DNA from: Chitinophagaceae bacterium
Lineage (GTDB): Bacteria > Bacteroidota > Bacteroidia > Chitinophagales > Chitinophagaceae
Length of the DNA: 64,000 nucleotides
NCBI GenBank assembly: GCA_004028795.1
Contig: SAIW01000008.1
Coordinates: forward strand, 62,001-126,000
Direction: 5' to 3'
Shown here: piece after piece, positions 52,669-62,620 of the stretch
Layout of the letters: every line of letters begins with the position of its first letter
How positions within the stretch are numbered: the stretch's first letter is position 1
Notes under the pieces: model-generated
Told to the model about the DNA's origin: nothing
Database searches by the model: none
The model's input: the letters and a program-made list of their open reading frames with translations, nothing else
Translations under genes and position numbers: made by a program

Positions 52669-54213
52669 TTAAAATTTTATCTCATCATCATGTTCATTAA
52701 AGAAACGGTATTCTATTAATTGATAGTTATTGTTCTTTTCTAATGTCAACTTCACTTTGTATTTGCGTTTCCATTTTTTATAAATAGAACTGAAAATACC
52801 TTTCGTTAAATGAGAATATACAATCGGGTGAACCATCAACAATAAATTATTATGAGAATGTGTTGATAGATAATGCAAACGTTTTTCAATTTCATCTTCT
52901 AACAATAAAGTAGAACTTACTTTGCCTGTGCCACCACAACTTGGGCAAACTTCTGAAGTATTAATATTTACTTCAGGCCGCATACGTTGCCTTGTTATCT
53001 GCATCAACCCGAATTTAGAAATGGGCAACACAGCATGTTTAGCTCTGTCTGCATTCATAAATTCTTCCATCGCTTCCTGCAATTTCTTTTTGTTATCAGG
53101 AAGTTTCATATCAATAAAATCAATCACTATAATACCACCAATATCACGCAAACGTAATTGCCTTGCTATTTCTGCAGCAGCTTCTAAATTGGTTTGCAAT
53201 GCATTCTCTTCCTGATTATTGCCAACACTTTTATAACCGCTGTTTACATCAATAACATGTAATGCCTCAGTATGTTCAATAATTAAATAAGCACCGCTTG
53301 GCAGGTTTACAGTTTTACCGAAAGAACTTTTTACCTGTTTGGTTATGCCGTAATGGTCAAAAACAGGAGAGCCATTGTTGTAATACGAAACAATATCTTC
53401 TTTATCGGGAGCAATGCGTTGCAAATAACTCTTGGTATCGTTATAAATATTTTTATCGTTAACAATAATGTTGTTAAAGTCTGCACTCAACAAATCACGG
53501 AGAATACTTGTTGTTTTATCCTGCTCACTTAAAATTTTAGCAGGGGCAACAGCGTCTTTTAAATTATGTTGAATGTTCTTCCAGGTAGCTTGCAGGTCTA
53601 ATAAATCCTGATGTAATTCTGATGTACTCTTTCCTTCCGCAGCCGTACGTACAATTACGCCAAAGCCTTTCGGGCGAATAGCTTCCACTATTTTCTGCAA
53701 TCTTTTTCTTTCATCAGAAGAATGAATTTTTTTAGATACGGCAACAATTTCGTTGAAAGGGGTAAGCACTACAAACCTTCCGGGTAAACTTAATTCGCAA
53801 CTTAAACGAGGACCTTTTGCAGCAATAGGTTCTTTTAAAATCTGTACTAACACATTCGGTTTGCCGTTTAGTACTTCATTAATTTTTCCTGTTTTAACTA
53901 TCTCAGGTTCAATTTCAAATTTGCCAAAGTCAAAAGCATCACCTTCTGTCATGGCAGTTTGTGTAAATTTTAAAATAGAACGTGCAAAAGGAGATAAATC
54001 TGTATAATGCAAAAAGGCATCTTTCTCAAAACCAACATCTACAAAAGCAGCATTTAAACCGGGAATCAGTTTTTTTACTTTTCCTAAATATAAATCGCCA
54101 ACCGCAAAACTTGCGTCGGCTTTTTCATTGTGCAGCTCAACTAATTTTTTATCTTCCAGCAAAGCAATTTCAACACCGGAAGGGGCTGCATTTATTATTA
54201 ATTCTTTGTTCAC
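52669..54213 (-). CDS. rng: Ribonuclease G/E family endoribonuclease
   Basis: 514 residues starting at GTG 54211-54213 (MNKELIINAAPSGVEIALLE). A TTG further upstream would add 12 unrelated residues. S1 domain: 'DLYLGKVKKLIPGLNAAFVDVGFEKDAFLHYTDLSPF'. The catalytic DNase-I-like domain has the metal-binding Asp residues in 'LHVIDVNSGYKS' and 'GGIIVIDFIDMKL'. The zinc link is 'CPSCGGTGKV'. The enzyme matures 16S rRNA and tRNA and degrades mRNA. It is the RNase G-length form without the long degradosome scaffold of RNase E. Confidence 0.94.
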   Translation of the reverse strand: MNKELIINAAPSGVEIALLEDKKLVELHNEKADASFAVGDLYLGKVKKLIPGLNAAFVDVGFEKDAFLHYTDLSPFARSILKFTQTAMTEGDAFDFGKFEIEPEIVKTGKINEVLNGKPNVLVQILKEPIAAKGPRLSCELSLPGRFVVLTPFNEIVAVSKKIHSSDERKRLQKIVEAIRPKGFGVIVRTAAEGKSTSELHQDLLDLQATWKNIQHNLKDAVAPAKILSEQDKTTSILRDLLSADFNNIIVNDKNIYNDTKSYLQRIAPDKEDIVSYYNNGSPVFDHYGITKQVKSSFGKTVNLPSGAYLIIEHTEALHVIDVNSGYKSVGNNQEENALQTNLEAAAEIARQLRLRDIGGIIVIDFIDMKLPDNKKKLQEAMEEFMNADRAKHAVLPISKFGLMQITRQRMRPEVNINTSEVCPSCGGTGKVSSTLLLEDEIEKRLHYLSTHSHNNLLLMVHPIVYSHLTKGIFSSIYKKWKRKYKVKLTLEKNNNYQLIEYRFFNEHDDEIKF

Positions 54214-54355
54214 AAAATTTGCAACTTTAAAATACACAATCACACCCAACCAATAGCGGCGGGCTTTTCAATACACCTCAGAATATTTGCCGAAAGAAAG
54301 TTAAGAAAGGTAAAGTTGCAAGAATAGGATGGGCGGCAAACATTTTTAAGCGTTA

Positions 54356-54390
54356 ATAAAGTTCCGTTAAAAGGAGTAACGGAACTTTAT
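54356..54390 (-). terminator. Terminator after the small basic protein gene
   Basis: A perfect 14-bp stem ATAAAGTTCCGTTA/TAACGGAACTTTAT with a 7-nt loop, 19 bp past the stop codon of the 30-residue gene. The T-tract is short. Confidence 0.6.
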
Positions 54391-54408
54391 TATATTAATG
54401 TCACAGAA

Positions 54409-54501
54409 CTATTTCTTTTTCTTATGACGGTTTTTTCTTAAACGTTTTTTGCGTTTGTGTGTAGCAATTTTATGACGTTTTCTTTTCTTACCACAAGGCA
54501 T
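54409..54501 (-). CDS. Very small basic protein, COX24/bS22-like
   Basis: A 30-residue protein, two-thirds Lys and Arg: MPCGKKRKRHKIATH, KRKKRLRKNRHKKKK. The pattern resembles the AURKAIP1/COX24 domain of small ribosome-associated proteins, which bind the 30S subunit. I recall near-identical small proteins across Bacteroidota, annotated as hypothetical. It is preceded by a TPR protein gene 28 bp upstream in the same direction and followed by a terminator. The ribosomal assignment is inference. The coding call is strong. Confidence 0.8.
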   Translation of the reverse strand: MPCGKKRKRHKIATHKRKKRLRKNRHKKKK

Positions 54502-54529
54502 CTCTGTCTGATTTTAAATAGTTAAAAAA

Positions 54530-55369
54530 TTATTTTAATTCGTTAATACGTTTGTCTATTTCTTTTATAATTTCAGCATTATCAATCAACTTCTTTGCTG
54601 CGTTATACCATTTTATTGCTTCAGTTTTGTTATTCATTAATTCATAACATTCGGCAGTATTCAACATAACATCTACATTTTTGGTATCAGTTTTTAAGAT
54701 GGTTAAAAAATGTTCAACAGCTTTACCGTATTGACCGCTTTTTTTCCCCCCTAAACCCAAAATCAAATGAGCATATAAGTTGTTTGGATTTTTCTGAACA
54801 ATTTCTCTGATAGGAGAAATACCCTGCATAGGGCTGTTAGAAATGTTGCCAAAAATATAACAGGCTCCTAAACTGATTTTTGCAGAATCGTTACCGGGGT
54901 TGATTTCTATTGCTTTATCTAAAAGAGCTTTTGCGTTGCTAGCCAACCAGTTTTGCATACCGGCATCGCCTACAACCAACAACCTGTCTACCATTTGTTG
55001 GGCGGCAAATGTGAGGGATTTTTCTGAATTTTCCAATTTAGCTGCTTCGGCAGTATAATAAATGTAGGGAATGAACATTCCGGCACTATCTCCCCAAAAC
55101 CTTGCTAACTGATGATACACATGAATTTTATCTTCTTTTACATTGCCTCTGGTAACGGCATTTTCTAAGGCAGTAAGCCTGTCGTTCTGCTCAATTGTTA
55201 TCTTCTTTTTCGCCGCAACTAAAATATCGCTGAATTGAACGCCTGTATTTTGGGCAGTAGACGATACTTCTTTTTTTGCAGCAACAGAAGGAACTGTTTT
55301 AGCAAAAAAGAAAAGAGAAATTACTAACAGAAAACCAATTACTGTAATAATGAATTGCTGTTTTTTCAC
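54530..55369 (-). CDS. Membrane-anchored TPR protein
   Basis: A 279-residue protein. The start is GTG at 55367-55369, after a TGA in frame. N-terminal transmembrane helix (QFIITVIGFLLVISLFFFA), then a linker and helical repeats. TPR motifs are near 'ALLDKAIEINPGNDSAKISLGACYI', 'IREIVQKNPNNLYAHLILGLGGKKSGQYGKAVEHFLTIL' and 'VDVMLNTAECYELMNNKTEAIKWYNAAKKL'. It probably scaffolds periplasmic or membrane proteins. It sits 19 bp after the HU-like gene, so the HU-like, TPR and small basic protein genes form one operon. Confidence 0.88.
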   Translation of the reverse strand: MKKQQFIITVIGFLLVISLFFFAKTVPSVAAKKEVSSTAQNTGVQFSDILVAAKKKITIEQNDRLTALENAVTRGNVKEDKIHVYHQLARFWGDSAGMFIPYIYYTAEAAKLENSEKSLTFAAQQMVDRLLVVGDAGMQNWLASNAKALLDKAIEINPGNDSAKISLGACYIFGNISNSPMQGISPIREIVQKNPNNLYAHLILGLGGKKSGQYGKAVEHFLTILKTDTKNVDVMLNTAECYELMNNKTEAIKWYNAAKKLIDNAEIIKEIDKRINELK

Positions 55370-55388
55370 TCAAAAAATTTCAGCAAAG

Positions 55389-55682
55389 TTATTCCTTAGG
55401 CTTTACAGTTTTTTTTATTTCATCAACAAATTCAGGAGAGGGTTTAAATGCAGGCACATAATGCTCAGGAATCTGTACGGCTGTATTGGTACGTATGTTA
55501 CGCCCGATTTTGGCTGCTTTTTTCTTGTTAATAAAGCTGCCAAAGCCCCTGATGTAAATATTCTCTCCCTTAATCATATTCTCTTTAATTTCTGTAACAA
55601 GAGATTCAATGGTAACCAACACATCTATTTTAGGTATGCCGGTTTTGTCTGAGATAATGTTTACAAGGTCAATTTTTCGCAT
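55389..55682 (-). CDS. HU/IHF family DNA-binding protein
   Basis: A 97-residue protein: 'KIDLVNIISDKTGIPKIDVLVTIESLVTEIKENMIKGENIYIRGFGSF' plus the DNA-binding arm 'KKKAAKIGRNIRTNTAVQIPEHYVPAFKPSPEF'. It has a Lys/Pro tail (KKTVKPKE). Compared with the 89-residue HU at 44008 it is more diverged and IHF-like. It is the first gene of an operon with the TPR and small basic protein genes, and divergent from mutY, an arrangement I recall as common in this phylum. Confidence 0.92.
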   Translation of the reverse strand: MRKIDLVNIISDKTGIPKIDVLVTIESLVTEIKENMIKGENIYIRGFGSFINKKKAAKIGRNIRTNTAVQIPEHYVPAFKPSPEFVDEIKKTVKPKE

Positions 55683-55783
55683 GGCAATTTGTTTATTGGA
55701 TAGGTATGAAGGGTAAAGTTAAACAAAAAATAATGGTGCTATAATTTTTTCAGTGTTTGTTATTACTATGCATTTTTGTGTAA

Positions 55784-56856
55784 ATGAAATCAGTTTTTAC
55801 CAAACTTCTAATGCAATGGCATAAGCAGGATAATAAACGTACCATGCCATGGAAAGAAGAGAAAGACCCCTATAAGATTTGGTTGAGTGAAATTATACTG
55901 CAACAAACAAGAGTAGAGCAAGGGTGGGCTTATTACGAAAGGTTATTGCAAAATATCCTACTGTATTTGATTTGGCAAAAACAAAAGATGAAGAAGCTTT
56001 TAAACTGTGGGAAGGATTAGGTTATTATAACCGTTGTAAAAATTTATTGTTTACTGCAAGAAAAATTGTGCAGGATTATAAAGGAAAATTTCCTGAAGAT
56101 TATGATACAATTGTTGCTTTGAAGGGAATTGGGCCTTACACCGCTGCTGCCATTGCATCTTTCGCATTTAACTTACCTTATGCAGTAATTGATGGTAATG
56201 TGTTCAGGGTATTATCAAGATTTTTTGGAATTGATACAGCCATTGATAGTAATAATGGTAAAAAAGAATTTACAGAGCTTGCCAATAAAGCTTTAGATAA
56301 GCAAAATGCCGGTTTATATAATCAGGCAATAATGGATTTTGGTGCAACTGTTTGTAAGCCGTTAAAGCCATTATGCAGCTATTGTGTTATGCGGCAAAAC
56401 TGTATTGCTTTTAATAGCGGAAGAGTAAATGCCTTGCCTGTAAAAGAAAAAACTATTACAAAAAAACATAGGTGTTTTTATTATTTTTTGTTTGAGTGTA
56501 ATGATGAAATATTAATTCATAAAAGAACAGCAAATGATATTTGGCAAAACCTTTATGAGTTTTATTTATTTGAAAGCAGCGAGCAACAGTTATGGAATAA
56601 TGAAAGCATAGAGCAATGGCTGAAAGAGCAATTAAACATTAATAAAGCCTTGGTTGAACATATATCATCTGTTATAACGCAACAATTAACGCATCAACAG
56701 ATAAAGGGGCAGATAATAAAAATTAAACTGAATAAAATTCCTGCTGTTTTACAGAAACATGAATGGATAAAAAAAACTAAGCTGAAAACTTTAGCCTTTC
56801 CCAAATTATTGAATGAATATTTTCAAGCTAATTCATTTCAACAAACTATATTTTAG
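55784..56856 (+). pseudogene. mutY: A/G-specific adenine glycosylase MutY, frameshifted
   Basis: The first frame reads MKSVFTKLLMQWHKQDNKRT, MPWKEEKDPYKIWLSEIILQ, QTRVEQGWAYYER, with the catalytic Glu in SEIILQQT. It then goes out of frame at about 55943-55946. The second frame continues from IAKYPTVFDLAKTKDEEAF, through the HhH-GPD segment 'LKGIGPYTAAAIASFAFNLPYAVIDGN' (catalytic Asp), to the [4Fe-4S] cysteines in 'CKPLKPLCSYCVMRQNC' and the C-terminal NUDIX-like domain. One missing base (GAAAGGTTATTGCA, expected GAA AGG TTT ATT GCA) explains everything. MutY removes A opposite 8-oxoG. Either the gene is dead or this is an assembly error. Confidence 0.88.
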
Positions 56857-56857
56857 C

Positions 56858-59461
56858 TTATCTTATTAAAACAAAATTTCCTTTTCTGAAAATGGTATTG
56901 CCTAAATAGTCAATTCCCTGGGCCATATAAACGTAAGCTCCGCTTGGTTGTTCTTTTCCATTAATGTTTCCATCCCAACCTTTGTCAGGTGTTGTAGTTG
57001 AGTAAATCATTTGCCCCCAGCGGTTATAGAGGTTAAAATAAGTCAATTGTTTTATGCCGATTAATATTGGCTTCAGTATATCATTTCTTCCATCACCATT
57101 TGGTGTAAACCCACTGGGCACTAATATGTCAGGGTTCATTTTAAAAACCTTCACCCATAAATAATCGCTATTACTGCAACCTTCTTTAGTAGTAGCAGTA
57201 ACAATCAGTTTAACAGAATCAGGGTCAGCAGAACTGAATGTTGCAACAGGATTATAGATAAACGAATTATTAAAATAATTAAATGGCTGCCACGAGTAAT
57301 TTAAAGTTGTATCGCCGGTTGCAGTTAATTGTAGTGGTTGATTGGCAACAACAGAAGTATCGTTACCTGCATTAATAGTAACAATAGGAATTACGGTAAC
57401 TGTTACTGTATCACTAACAGATTTGGGGCAATAAGAAGTATCTTTTACAGTTAAAATATAATTGGTTGTTTTTGTTGGTCCCGCTGTTGGATGCAATGTA
57501 TTAGTATTTATTAAAGTGCTTGTCGGACTCCATGAAAAACTTGTAGCAACAATGCTTGCATTTAATGTTGCTCTTGTACCAAAGCAAATACTGGTATCTG
57601 CACTAACAGTAGTTTGCGGATAAGGTGCAACATAAACAGTTACATGTGCACTGTCCTGACAATAACCCAGGTTTGCTTTTACATAATATGTTGTTGTAAC
57701 GGGTGGAGAAGCCAATGGATTTTTTGTACTATAATTGTTTAATGAATTATTGTTCGGCACTTCTTTCCAAACATAACTTAATGCATAACTAACCGGATTT
57801 AATGTTATAGAATCTGTTTTACACATATTCGTATCGCTTAAAAACTTTACTGAAATAAATTGCAAAACATTCACTTTAATTTTTGCACTGTCAATACAGC
57901 CTTTATCACTAACGGTTACTGTATAAGTGGTGGTATCTTTCGGAAAAACAATCGGTATATTCGAGGTAGGGTTGATTATGTTATAGTTGGGCGTCCAAAC
58001 AACAGTTCCGCTGGTTTGTGCAATTAACGGTAAACTATCAATACTGCATATTAATGTGTCTTTAAAAGGAAGTGTAATGGCAGGTTTATTATTAGCTGTA
58101 ACAGTTACATTATAAGTGCCTGTACATCCTTTGGTACTGGTTATATTTAAAGAAGCGGTATACGTACCGGGATTTGAATATTGATAAGATGGATTTTGTA
58201 ATGAAGAGGTATCTGTTGTTACACTTACATCACCAAAATTCCAAATCCAACTGCTGATGCTGCCGTATTTCACATAGCTATTATCTGTAAACTGAAAAGG
58301 AGATTGATAACAACTGCCTGATGCAACAAAGGATGGGGTAAAACCCGGATATACTTTTACGGTAGATGTTGCAGAGTCTTTACAACCACCGCTGTTAGCC
58401 ACTGTTAACTTTAAAGTAAAGGTTCCTGTATCTGGATAAGCATAAGTGGGAGATGGATTGGTAGATGTTGTAACAGGTGTTGTGCCGAAATCCCATAAGT
58501 AAGATGTTATGCTTGATGCTGTAGATTCATTCTGAAAAGTAAAAGTATAATTGCCGCAATTAATGTACGATGTTTTTAATGATGCTGCCGATAATGAACA
58601 ATTGGCAACAGTAATTTGTAACTCCTTTTTGGTTGAATTTATTTTAATACCATTTCTCCATTCTGTTACATACACTGCAATTACATACTCACCTGTGGTG
58701 GCAGATGCTTTGCCGGAAATTAAACCTGTTACAGGGTCTATGGTAGCATTCGTTCCAAAAGGGTTAGTACCATTGTAGCCGCTGCTGTAAGTTAAAGATG
58801 AATAAGGCGGTGCACTTAATGTTTGTGTACCGTTTATACCATCTCCCAAAGCATAAGATAAAGAATCGCCGTCTACATCAGTTGCTGCAAACTGATAAGT
58901 AAAAGACGAACTGTAACAAATAACAGCAGTATCCTTAAAAGCAAAAAAAGGGCTTGTGTTTTTATGATAATCTACGCTATTAATGGTGCCGGGAATGGTT
59001 GCAGTAAAGCTGATACCGGTGCTTGATGAGTTACTGATATTTATTATTCCTGAAACTCTGTTAGCATCGGATGCAGCAATAATATAACCATTGGTATTAT
59101 CATCTAAAGTTACCGTTGTTGTATAAGTATAAATTAAATAACAGATGGTTGGATAAGGAGTACTTAAACAGGGGTCGAAAGTTCCTTTAGTTGCATTGCT
59201 TAACAAAGTGTAGCTGTTAGTAGTACCTGTAATTGTTTTTACTGCTGCGTATGTTACTGCATCGTAAATGCCAAGAGAGCTTGGCATTGGTCCGGTTTGG
59301 CTGCAATCTCTGAAAACGTAAACGGTTATTTTATAAACAGAAATATTGGCTGCAGCACCTGCACCCTGATATTCATATTGAATCCACCCACCCTTAATAT
59401 GCCTTGCATAAATAAAATTTATACCAACAACAAAAAGTATCAGTAATAAAAATTGTTTCAT
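56858..59461 (-). CDS. T9SS-secreted PKD-repeat surface protein with type-B sorting domain
   Basis: An 867-residue protein. The signal peptide (residues 1-19) is followed by a 'HIKGGWIQYEYQG' beta-rich N-terminal domain and two PKD repeats ('SYLWDFGTTPVTTSTNPSPTYAYPDTGTFTL', 'SWIWNFGDVSVTTD...YSNPGTYTASL'). A chain of Ig-like Thr/Ser-rich modules follows. The last 80 residues are the CHU_C/type-B sorting domain: 'DILVPSGFTPNGDGRNDILKPI', 'YNRWGQMIYSTTT' and 'GWDGNINGKEQPSGAYVYMAQGIDYLG'. It is exported by the type IX system and held at the surface. It could be an adhesin or a carbohydrate-binding protein. Confidence 0.9.
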   Translation of the reverse strand: MKQFLLLILFVVGINFIYARHIKGGWIQYEYQGAGAAANISVYKITVYVFRDCSQTGPMPSSLGIYDAVTYAAVKTITGTTNSYTLLSNATKGTFDPCLSTPYPTICYLIYTYTTTVTLDDNTNGYIIAASDANRVSGIINISNSSSTGISFTATIPGTINSVDYHKNTSPFFAFKDTAVICYSSSFTYQFAATDVDGDSLSYALGDGINGTQTLSAPPYSSLTYSSGYNGTNPFGTNATIDPVTGLISGKASATTGEYVIAVYVTEWRNGIKINSTKKELQITVANCSLSAASLKTSYINCGNYTFTFQNESTASSITSYLWDFGTTPVTTSTNPSPTYAYPDTGTFTLKLTVANSGGCKDSATSTVKVYPGFTPSFVASGSCYQSPFQFTDNSYVKYGSISSWIWNFGDVSVTTDTSSLQNPSYQYSNPGTYTASLNITSTKGCTGTYNVTVTANNKPAITLPFKDTLICSIDSLPLIAQTSGTVVWTPNYNIINPTSNIPIVFPKDTTTYTVTVSDKGCIDSAKIKVNVLQFISVKFLSDTNMCKTDSITLNPVSYALSYVWKEVPNNNSLNNYSTKNPLASPPVTTTYYVKANLGYCQDSAHVTVYVAPYPQTTVSADTSICFGTRATLNASIVATSFSWSPTSTLINTNTLHPTAGPTKTTNYILTVKDTSYCPKSVSDTVTVTVIPIVTINAGNDTSVVANQPLQLTATGDTTLNYSWQPFNYFNNSFIYNPVATFSSADPDSVKLIVTATTKEGCSNSDYLWVKVFKMNPDILVPSGFTPNGDGRNDILKPILIGIKQLTYFNLYNRWGQMIYSTTTPDKGWDGNINGKEQPSGAYVYMAQGIDYLGNTIFRKGNFVLIR

Positions 59462-59702
59462 CAGCAGGGTAAAGTGGTTTTATCAAAGATGATTGAAAAG
59501 GCAGTTTTGTTGTACAAAATATTTTTTCCTTCGGGGAATAGAATGAATGTGTCGGTTAATGTAAATCGTTAAAAGTCTTACCTATTGCACATTGTATATT
59601 ACCGATTTTTAAATTCATCAACAATATATCAATGTAGCTTGCGGGTATTACAAATTATGCTTCTGTAAAAGGCTGTTTTTTTAAACGCTAAAACTAATTG
59701 GA

Positions 59703-62555
59703 ATGAAAAAGATTTTATTGGCAACCTTGTTATTGGTCTCGGCAGGTTTTGCTTTCGGTCAGGCAAACGGAACATTAAAAGGAAAGTTAGTTGATACAAC
59801 AAGTAAGCAATCTTTAAAAGATGCTTCTGTTGTAATATTAGACCCTAAAGATTCAACTTTAGAACAATACACTTTGGCAAAAGAAGACGGTAGTTTTGAA
59901 TTACATGGTATTGTTTATAAAACTTATTTATTGCGTGTTTCATTTCAAGGTTATGCTCCTTATTTTAAAACAGTAAGTTTTTCAGCAGCAAACCCTAATA
60001 TAGCTTTAGGTAATATATATATGAAAACACAGGCAGATGATTTGCCTACTGTTGTTGTAAAAGAAGCCCCTATTAGAATGAAGGGTGATACATTAGAATT
60101 TAATGCCAGCAGCTTTAAAACAAAACCCAACGCTGTAGCAGAAGATTTAATTAAGAAGTTACCGGGTATGGAGGTTGATAAAAACGGAACGGTAAAAGCA
60201 CAAGGCGAAACCGTAAGCCGTGTATTAGTAAATGGTAAAAGATTCTTTGGAGATGATCCCCGCACCGCAACAAGAAATTTACCTCCTGATATGATTGATA
60301 AAATTCAGGTATTTGATGACCAGAGCGATCAATCTAAATTTACAGGTTTTGATGATGGTAACAGAGTAAAAACAATCAATATCACAACTAAAAAAGATAA
60401 AAGTAAAGGTTACTTCGGTAAAGCCGTTGTTGGTGCAGGCACAGCAGAAACTTATGATGGTAATGCAAACATTCACCGCTTTAACGGTAATCAGCAAATT
60501 TCAATTATCGGCGAAGGCAATAATGTAAACAAACAAAACTTCAACTCGCAAAATATCGGTGGTGGTCGTGGTAATTTTGGTGGCGGTGGTGGTGGCGGTT
60601 CAAATGCTTCAGGTATAACAACTACCTGGGCAGGTGGTTTAAACTATCGTGATACATGGGGTAAAAGAACAGAAGTAAGCGGCAGCTATTTTTACAATAA
60701 TCAAAAAACCAATACTTCCAATACAAGCTTAACGCAAACATTTATACCAAACACAGATTCTTCAAACTTAACAAACAGCGGTTCATTTTCCTTGTCTGCT
60801 GTTAACAATCACAGGTTAAATTTTAATATAGAATCTAAGTTGGATAGTGCAGGTAATAACTCTTTAGTTTTTCGCCCTAACATTACTATTCAAAACAGCA
60901 CGCCTAACGGCGGCTCTTCTACAAGTACTGTTAGTAATGGCTTTGGTGTTCCTATTTATACTTCAACAAGAAACAGTTCAAGTGTAAACAGTGGTTATAA
61001 TATTAGTGGAGCTAATCTTCAATACAGATATAAGTTTCCAAAAAGGTACAGAACGCTTTCTTTTGATTTAAATTTTTCAAACAGTTTAAATCAAGGGGAA
61101 GGGCATAATTATTCTGTGAACACTTTTTATAAACCACTTTCAAAAATTGATACAATTAATCAATATTATAATGATACTTCACGTTCATACACTATCAGCC
61201 CTACGGTTTCTTACACAGAGCCTTTAGGTAAAAACCAGATTTTAGAATTACGTTATAATTTCTCTTATAATGAAAATAAATCTATAAACAATACTTACCG
61301 ATACGATAATTCAGCAAAAGGTTATACAAAATTTGATAGCTTATACAGTAATTCATACAACTTTAACTCTACTACCAATAGTCTTACACTTAGCTATCGT
61401 TTACAGCAGCAGAAATACAATTTTAATGTTGGAACAGGTGTAAGATTTACTACTTATGAAAGTGATAATGTAACCAAAAATGTTACTGTTGCCAGAAACT
61501 ATGTAAACTTTACACCCAATGCAAATTTTGTTTATAATTTTTCCCGTACAAAAGCATTAAGATTTTTCTATAACGGAAATACCGGCCAGCCAAGTGTTTC
61601 GCAGTTACAGCCAATAAAAACAACGAATGATTCTATAAATTTTCAAATTGGCAACCCCGATTTAAAACCTCAGTTTACACACTCTCTCAGAGCATTGTAT
61701 AATTCATTCGACCCATTAACGCAAAGAGTAATTTTTGTAACTATTAATGCATCAATGATTTCAAATGACATTCAATCAAAAATAATTCAAAATAATAATG
61801 GTGGTAAAACAACAACGTATGTAAACCTGAACGGTACTTATAATTTGAGTGGTTATTTCAATTATGGTTTTCCTTTAAAAAGACCAAAATCGAATTTAAA
61901 CTTCCAAACAAATATTAATTATGGTCAGGCACAAACATTAAATGCAATAACTGATGCATCCGGAGTTGTTTCTCCTTTCGTAAGCAACTACACACGTAAT
62001 ACATCTTTCGGAGAAACTATAAAGTGGACTACCAATTTGAAAGATAATTTTGATATGAATTTCAGCGGTAAGGTTAATTATACCATGAACCATAACGATG
62101 CTAACAAAACAAATGCAGATATTAACTCTTTCTCTTACGGGGTTTCTACAGATGCAACTTATTATACCAAAAGTGGTTGGATTGTAGCTTTTGATTTAGA
62201 TTATACCTACTATAATAATGGTTCTGCAGCATATAATGCAAGCGTACCATTGCTTTCACCTTCTATTGCTAAACAATTCTTGAAAAATAAAGCCGGAGAA
62301 TTCAGAATTACCTGCTTCGATTTATTAAATCAAAATCAAAGCGTTTCCCGCACTGTATCATCAAACTATGTAACAGATACACGTACTAATGTATTAACCC
62401 GTTATATAATGTTTACATTCACTTATAACCTTAGAAATTTTGCAGGCAAAGGGCAAAACCGTATGCCGGGTTTCTTTGGTGGAAGACCGGGAGAAGGCGG
62501 TGGAATGGGTGGCTTTGGAGGCGGTGGTTTTGGCGGTGGCGGAAGAAGAGGATAA
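59703..62555 (+). CDS. Outer membrane beta-barrel protein with carboxypeptidase-like plug (TonB-receptor-like)
   Basis: A 950-residue protein. The signal peptide is residues 1-20. A carboxypeptidase-regulatory-like domain at 23-110 (GTLKGKLVDTTSKQSLKDASVVI) is followed by a plug-like segment ('VVVKEAPIRMKGDTLEFNASSF', 'AVAEDLIKKLPGMEVDKNGTVKAQGETVSRVLVNGKRFFG') and a long barrel. The Gly-rich stretch GGGRGNFGGGGGGGS lies near residue 290, and a Gly-rich tail ends GGFGGGGFGGGGRRG. It belongs to the OMP_b-brl_3-type group related to SusC receptors, but there is no SusD partner next door. The substrate is unknown. Confidence 0.88.
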   Translation: MKKILLATLLLVSAGFAFGQANGTLKGKLVDTTSKQSLKDASVVILDPKDSTLEQYTLAKEDGSFELHGIVYKTYLLRVSFQGYAPYFKTVSFSAANPNIALGNIYMKTQADDLPTVVVKEAPIRMKGDTLEFNASSFKTKPNAVAEDLIKKLPGMEVDKNGTVKAQGETVSRVLVNGKRFFGDDPRTATRNLPPDMIDKIQVFDDQSDQSKFTGFDDGNRVKTINITTKKDKSKGYFGKAVVGAGTAETYDGNANIHRFNGNQQISIIGEGNNVNKQNFNSQNIGGGRGNFGGGGGGGSNASGITTTWAGGLNYRDTWGKRTEVSGSYFYNNQKTNTSNTSLTQTFIPNTDSSNLTNSGSFSLSAVNNHRLNFNIESKLDSAGNNSLVFRPNITIQNSTPNGGSSTSTVSNGFGVPIYTSTRNSSSVNSGYNISGANLQYRYKFPKRYRTLSFDLNFSNSLNQGEGHNYSVNTFYKPLSKIDTINQYYNDTSRSYTISPTVSYTEPLGKNQILELRYNFSYNENKSINNTYRYDNSAKGYTKFDSLYSNSYNFNSTTNSLTLSYRLQQQKYNFNVGTGVRFTTYESDNVTKNVTVARNYVNFTPNANFVYNFSRTKALRFFYNGNTGQPSVSQLQPIKTTNDSINFQIGNPDLKPQFTHSLRALYNSFDPLTQRVIFVTINASMISNDIQSKIIQNNNGGKTTTYVNLNGTYNLSGYFNYGFPLKRPKSNLNFQTNINYGQAQTLNAITDASGVVSPFVSNYTRNTSFGETIKWTTNLKDNFDMNFSGKVNYTMNHNDANKTNADINSFSYGVSTDATYYTKSGWIVAFDLDYTYYNNGSAAYNASVPLLSPSIAKQFLKNKAGEFRITCFDLLNQNQSVSRTVSSNYVTDTRTNVLTRYIMFTFTYNLRNFAGKGQNRMPGFFGGRPGEGGGMGGFGGGGFGGGGRRG

Positions 62556-62589
62556 CAATTGTTCGTTGGTAGATTTGATATAAGAAAAG

Positions 62590-62620
62590 ACCGTCTCATT
62601 TTGGGGCGGTTTTTGTTTTA
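62590..62620 (+). terminator. Terminator of the outer membrane barrel gene
   Basis: Stem ACCGTCTC/GGGGCGGT (two G-T pairs) with a 5-nt loop, followed by TTTTGTTTTA, 35 bp after the stop codon. Confidence 0.7.
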
